From positions 1 to 16,414 of the forward strand of contig JBLNBZ010000075.1 of the NCBI GenBank assembly GCA_050260355.1: DNA of 16,414 nt. Direction: 5' to 3'. Shown one piece after another: positions 13,243 through 16,414 of the stretch. Both the position numbers and the translations under genes were made by a program. Numbering within the stretch: the stretch's first letter is position 1; every line of letters starts with the position of its first letter. The DNA is from CADEFX01 sp050260355 (lineage in GTDB: Bacteria; Pseudomonadota; Alphaproteobacteria; Rhizobiales; Hyphomicrobiaceae). Below the pieces are notes generated by a model. The model was given only the letters and a program-made list of their open reading frames with translations, was not told where the DNA came from and did no database searches.

Positions 13243-13835
13243 GCACACCCAAGACGCTGCTGGAGATGTCCGGTGCCGATCTCACGCCGCCGCCGCTGGC
13301 GCAGTCGGTGCTCGTCATCATCGATGCGCAGAACGAGTATCTCGACGGTAAGCTGGCCCTGCCAGGCATCGGGCCGGCCGTCGACGCCATCGCCAGGCTG
13401 CTCGCCGAGGCGCGCCGGGCGGGTACGCCGATCGTGCACGTTGCCCACAAGGGCCGCGCCGGCGGCCTGTTCGACCGCGACGGGCATGGCGGCGCCATCA
13501 TCGAGGCCGTGCAGCCGGCGGGCGGCGAGATCGTCATCGAGAAGCCGCTGCCCAATGCCTTTGCGCAGACCGATCTCAATGCCGAGTTGAAGGTGCTCGG
13601 CCGCACGCAGATCGTCATCGCCGGCTTCATGACGCACATGTGCGTGAGCTCCACAGCGCGGGCGGCGCTCGACCTCGGCTACAAGGCGACGGTGGCGGCC
13701 GATGCGGCGGCGACGCGCGACCTTCCCGATCCGCTGGGCGGCGTGATCCCAGCCGACGCGCTGCATCGTGCGGCGCTGGCCGAGCTCGCGGATCGGTTCG
13801 CCATCGTGGCGACGGTGGACCGGATTGCAGGGTGA
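13239..13835 (+). CDS. Isochorismatase-family cysteine hydrolase inside the glyQ-glyS operon
   Basis: This 198-aa protein belongs to the isochorismatase-like fold, which includes nicotinamidases, ureidoacrylate amidohydrolases and N-carbamoylsarcosine amidases. The catalytic triad is visible: Asp29 in VIIDAQNEY, Lys102 in IEKPLPNAF and Cys135 in GFMTHMCVSSTARAA. The preceding GFMTHMCV carries the cis-peptide region and favours an amide hydrolase of the Cys type over a true isochorismatase. The substrate is not defined. ATG 13239 overlaps the glyQ TGA by four bases (ATGA) and has GAGGGAGGAGG just upstream; glyS begins 10 bp after its stop. It therefore probably shares both transcript and translational coupling with the two synthetase subunits. 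Earlier in-frame codons run under glyQ and are not needed. Confidence 0.88.
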   Translation: MSTPKTLLEMSGADLTPPPLAQSVLVIIDAQNEYLDGKLALPGIGPAVDAIARLLAEARRAGTPIVHVAHKGRAGGLFDRDGHGGAIIEAVQPAGGEIVIEKPLPNAFAQTDLNAELKVLGRTQIVIAGFMTHMCVSSTARAALDLGYKATVAADAAATRDLPDPLGGVIPADALHRAALAELADRFAIVATVDRIAG

Positions 13836-13844
13836 GGGCTCATC

Positions 13845-16007
13845 ATGGCTGAGCTGCTGCTCGAGCTGTTTTCCGAGGAGATCCCGGCGCGGATGCAGGC
13901 CCGCGCGGCGGAGGATCTGAAGCGGTTGGTTGTGGATGGGCTCGTGGCGCATGGGCTGCAGGTCGGTGCGGCACAGGCGTTCGCGACGCCGCGCCGGCTG
14001 GCGCTGGTGATCGAGGATGTGCCGGCCAAGTCCCCGGCAGTGAGCGAGGAGCGCAAGGGGCCGCGCGTGAACGCGCCCGAGCAGGCCATCGCCGGTTTCG
14101 TCAAGTCCGCAGGTTTGCGATCGATCAAGGATGCGCAAATCGTCAAGGACGAGAAGCGCGGCGACTTCTACGTCGCCAAGATCGAGAAGCCGGGACGCAA
14201 GGCCGGCGAGATCGTTGCCGAGATCGTGCCGGACGTGGTGGTCAAGTTTCCCTGGCCCAAGTCGATGCGGTTCAACCGCTTCCTCGATGGCGCAGGCACC
14301 AACGCACCGGAGCTGCGCTGGGTGCGGCCGCTGCACTCCATCGCCTGCCTGCTCGACGGCAAGGTGGTGCCGCTCGAGATCGCAGGCCTCAAGGCCGGCG
14401 CCGTGACACGCGGGCATCGCTTCCACGGCAACGAGGACATCAAGGTCGAGGGCTTCGTCGACTACGCCAAGAAGCTCAAGGCCAGGAAGGTGCTGCTGCT
14501 CGCCTCCGAGCGCGCCGAGATGATCCGCGAGCAGGCCGAGGCGCTGGCGCAAGCCAACAAGCTCGAGCTGGTCGCGGACGAGGCGCTGCTCGCCGAGAAC
14601 GCCGGCTTGACCGAGTGGCCGACGGTGCTGATGGGGTCGTTCGATCCGGCGTTCCTGGAGGTGCCGCCGGAGTGCCTGATGCTGTCGATGAAGCAGCATC
14701 AGAAGTGCTTCTCGTTGAAGCATCCGCGCACGGGCAAGCTCGCCAACAGGTTCCTGCTGGTGTCGAACCTGATCGCCAAGGACGGCGGCAAGCACATCAT
14801 CGCCGGCAACGAGAAGGTGATCGCGGCGCGGCTGTCGGATGCGCGCTTCTTCTGGCAGCAGGACCTGAAACGGCCGCTCGACGAGATGGCGAGTGCGCTC
14901 AGGGGCATTACGTTCCACGAGAAGCTGGGCAGCCAGTGGGATCGCGTCGAGCGCATCAGCGAGCTTGCATTCCATATCGCGAGATCGATCGACGCGCCCG
15001 CGGACGATGCGCGGCGCGCGGCGCAGCTCTGCAAGGCCGACCTGGTGTCGGGCATGGTGGGCGAGTTTCCCGAGCTGCAGGGGCTGATGGGGCGCTATTA
15101 CGCCGAGGCTGCGAAGACGAAGCCCGAGATCGCGCGGGCCATCGAGCTGCACTACAAGCCGAAGGGGCCCTCCGACACGGTGCCCAAGGTGGACGACGGC
15201 GACGCCGTGGCTGTGGCCGTGGCGCTGGCCGACAAGCTCGACACGCTGGTCGGCTTCTGGGCCATCGGCGAGAAGCCGACGGGCTCGGGCGATCCCTATC
15301 AGCTCCGCCGTGCGGCGCTCGGCGTGATCCGGATTGTGCTGGAGAACGATCTGCGGCTGGATCTGAATAAAGTACAGGACGCGGCCATTCAGACGTACAC
15401 AAAACAAGGGCATTGGCCTGACCTGACACTTGAGCCCGATTCGAGCGTAGATGCGCACCTTAAGCGCGTGTATTCCGCAGTGACCGGCTTGATGGATTTC
15501 TTCGCCGACCGGCTCAAGGTGCACCTGCGCGAGAAGGGTGCACGGCATGACCTGATCGACGCGGTGTTCGCGTTGGGCGGGCAGGACGACCTGGCGCTGA
15601 TCGTCAAGCGCGTGGAGGCTTTGGGTGAGTTCCTGCAGACCGACGACGGCGCCAACCTGCTCATCGGCGTGAAGCGCGCGGCCAACATCCTCGCCATCGA
15701 GGAGAAGAAGGATAAGAGGAGCTACGCCGGCACGCCGGACGGCGCGCTGCTCGCCGCGCCCGAGGAGAAGGGCCTCGCCGCCGCGATCGCCAAGGTGAAG
15801 TTCGACACGCAGGCGGCGATCAACGTGGAGAATTTCGCCGGTGCGATGCGGGCGCTGTCGGAGCTGCGCGCGCCGGTCGATCGATTTTTCGACAAGGTGA
15901 CGGTGAATGCGGACGATCCGAAGCTGCGCGAGAACCGGCTGCGGCTCCTGTCGGAGATCCGCGCGGCAACGCTGACGGTGGCGGACTTCTCGAAAATTGC
16001 CGGATAG
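13845..16007 (+). CDS. glyS: Glycine--tRNA ligase beta subunit
   Basis: This 720-aa protein is the tRNA-binding beta subunit of glycyl-tRNA synthetase and partner of GlyQ. It opens with the hallmark MAELLLELFSEEIPARM, followed by FATPRRLAL, KFPWPKSMRF, LPPECLMLSMKQHQKCF-like sequence (VPPECLMLSMKQHQKCFSL), FFWQQDLKRPLDEM, and DKLDTLVGFWAIGEKPTGSGDPYQLRRAALGVIRI of the HD-like domain. The C-terminal part (FADRLKVHLREKGARHDLIDAVFALGG onward) contains the DALR-type anticodon-binding region. The length is normal for alphaproteobacteria. GAGGG lies about 7 nt before the ATG. One oddity is the stretch around 15361-15480, which has lower G+C and codon use unlike the rest, in a part of the protein that seems variable. 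Confidence 0.97.
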   Translation: MAELLLELFSEEIPARMQARAAEDLKRLVVDGLVAHGLQVGAAQAFATPRRLALVIEDVPAKSPAVSEERKGPRVNAPEQAIAGFVKSAGLRSIKDAQIVKDEKRGDFYVAKIEKPGRKAGEIVAEIVPDVVVKFPWPKSMRFNRFLDGAGTNAPELRWVRPLHSIACLLDGKVVPLEIAGLKAGAVTRGHRFHGNEDIKVEGFVDYAKKLKARKVLLLASERAEMIREQAEALAQANKLELVADEALLAENAGLTEWPTVLMGSFDPAFLEVPPECLMLSMKQHQKCFSLKHPRTGKLANRFLLVSNLIAKDGGKHIIAGNEKVIAARLSDARFFWQQDLKRPLDEMASALRGITFHEKLGSQWDRVERISELAFHIARSIDAPADDARRAAQLCKADLVSGMVGEFPELQGLMGRYYAEAAKTKPEIARAIELHYKPKGPSDTVPKVDDGDAVAVAVALADKLDTLVGFWAIGEKPTGSGDPYQLRRAALGVIRIVLENDLRLDLNKVQDAAIQTYTKQGHWPDLTLEPDSSVDAHLKRVYSAVTGLMDFFADRLKVHLREKGARHDLIDAVFALGGQDDLALIVKRVEALGEFLQTDDGANLLIGVKRAANILAIEEKKDKRSYAGTPDGALLAAPEEKGLAAAIAKVKFDTQAAINVENFAGAMRALSELRAPVDRFFDKVTVNADDPKLRENRLRLLSEIRAATLTVADFSKIAG

Positions 16008-16110
16008 CGCACGCGATGGCTCCGCTCGTCGCGCCGGCGCGCTCTCACGTGCGCTGGCACGGGGTGGGGGCCCGAGGCGCGCGTTTGGTACGTCAGCGCT
16101 CCACACTCGG
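16008..16110. other. Gap after glyS before the repeat, no gene
   Basis: G+C-rich sequence with no supported gene. Short open frames on both strands continue into the repeats and are not credible. I see no clear terminator immediately after the glyS stop. Confidence 0.4.
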
Positions 16111-16414
16111 CGTCATCCCTGCGAAGGCAGGGACCCAGGTGCCGTGCAGCAAACTCTGCCTCGCGATTGAAGCGCAGGCGGTGCCTCTCATTGTCATGGT
16201 CGGGCTTGCCTGCACTCGGACCCGTTCCGAGTGTCCCGACCATCCATCTATCGGCTGGGTCGGGACTCGCGGAGAGATGGATCCTCGGGCCGAGCCCGAG
16301 GATGACATGTGTGGGTCGCGTCGTAGATGACAACGCACGCTGAGTAAGCGATGCGCATCTGGGTTCCGACCCGTTTCCGCATGCGCTGATTGCGCATGCG
16401 GGGCCGGGATGACG
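16111..16414. repeat. Mosaic of GTCATC-bounded palindromic intergenic repeats
   Basis: The region is built almost wholly of perfect stem-loops. (1) CCCTGC/GCAGGG, 16117-16132, loop GAAG. (2) ATGGTCGGG (16196-16204) with CCCGACCAT (16235-16243), enclosing CACTCGGA/TCCGAGTG (16213-16233). (3) ATCCTCGGG/CCCGAGGAT, 16281-16303, loop CCGAG. (4) a 10-bp stem, CCGCATGCGC/GCGCATGCGG, 16377-16401, loop TGATT. The words GTCAT or ATGAC mark the module edges (16112, 16193, 16303, 16325, 16408). Such elements (REP/BIME-like) are common between genes in Hyphomicrobiales, where they act in transcript ends or are remnants of mobile palindromes. The last module is cut by the window edge. Confidence 0.75.
16196..16264 (+). 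terminator. Two competing long hairpins downstream of glyS
   Basis: CCCGACC (16235-16241) can pair either with the upstream GGTCGGG (16198-16204), as part of the nested stem, or with the downstream GGTCGGG (16258-16264). The two pairings exclude each other. This could end or protect the glyS transcript, or may simply reflect the repeat architecture. It lies about 190 bp after the glyS stop. Confidence 0.35.

Noticed and set aside
13167..16106. A 979-codon open frame on the minus strand under the cysteine hydrolase and glyS genes
   Set aside because: It is an antisense shadow of high-G+C coding DNA. Its product is Arg/His/Leu-rich with no recognisable domain, while the opposite strand encodes unmistakable GlyS.
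16111..16414. CRISPR array
   Set aside because: The repeated words are palindromes of different sequence and irregular spacing, with no identical direct repeats and spacers and no cas genes.

Overview
The window is about 16.4 kb of high-G+C DNA. It looks like chromosome from an alphaproteobacterium, most likely of the order Hyphomicrobiales (Rhizobiales). The reasons are gene content (separate glyQ and glyS, HolC, a long-chain polyprenyl synthase divergent from a DUF2007 gene, a TrmN6-like methyltransferase and a short S49 peptidase), the gene order in the right half as I remember it from that group, and the GTCATC-bounded palindromic intergenic repeats. I cannot name a genus.

Left part (1-5953), nutrient uptake and catabolism. 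It opens with the 3' end of a cysteine-rich (CCG-domain) iron-sulfur or FAD-linked oxidoreductase. Next is a complete TRAP transporter operon, dctP-dctQ-dctM (706-4174), of the mannitol/chloroaromatic/2-oxoacid type. Its binding protein has a Tat signal, and a 13-bp stem-loop lies between dctP and dctQ. A 65-aa two-helix membrane protein on the minus strand and an amidase-signature hydrolase on the plus strand diverge from a short shared region. The substrate of the transporter cannot be read from the sequence; a route pairing acid uptake with oxidation is only a hypothesis.

Middle part (5989-9088, minus strand), housekeeping: the DNA polymerase III chi subunit (holC), the ribosome-assembly GTPase Der, and a long-chain polyprenyl diphosphate synthase (quinone side chain). 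A well-formed promoter upstream of the synthase overlaps a longer possible start and helps settle its start codon.

Right part (9182-16007, plus strand): a DUF2007 protein, a TrmN6-like methyltransferase, an S49 peptidase with an intact Ser/Lys dyad, and a 68-aa small membrane protein. These are followed by glyQ, an isochorismatase-fold cysteine hydrolase and glyS, packed as one operon with overlapping or near-overlapping ends. On the opposite strand, between the small protein and glyQ, sits a type II toxin-antitoxin pair (ribbon-helix-helix antitoxin plus PIN toxin) of lower G+C, with a palindromic operator over its promoter. It looks like a later insertion.

The right edge (16008-16414) has no gene. 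It is a mosaic of perfect hairpins of the dispersed palindromic type, and a degenerate relative lies downstream of dctM in the opposite orientation. No tRNA, rRNA, CRISPR array, insertion sequence or prophage gene is visible. I found no clearly new multi-gene system. The points most worth a second look are the cysteine hydrolase inside the glycyl-tRNA synthetase operon, the inserted toxin-antitoxin module, the intercistronic hairpin in the TRAP operon, the mosaic repeat, and a low-G+C patch inside glyS.
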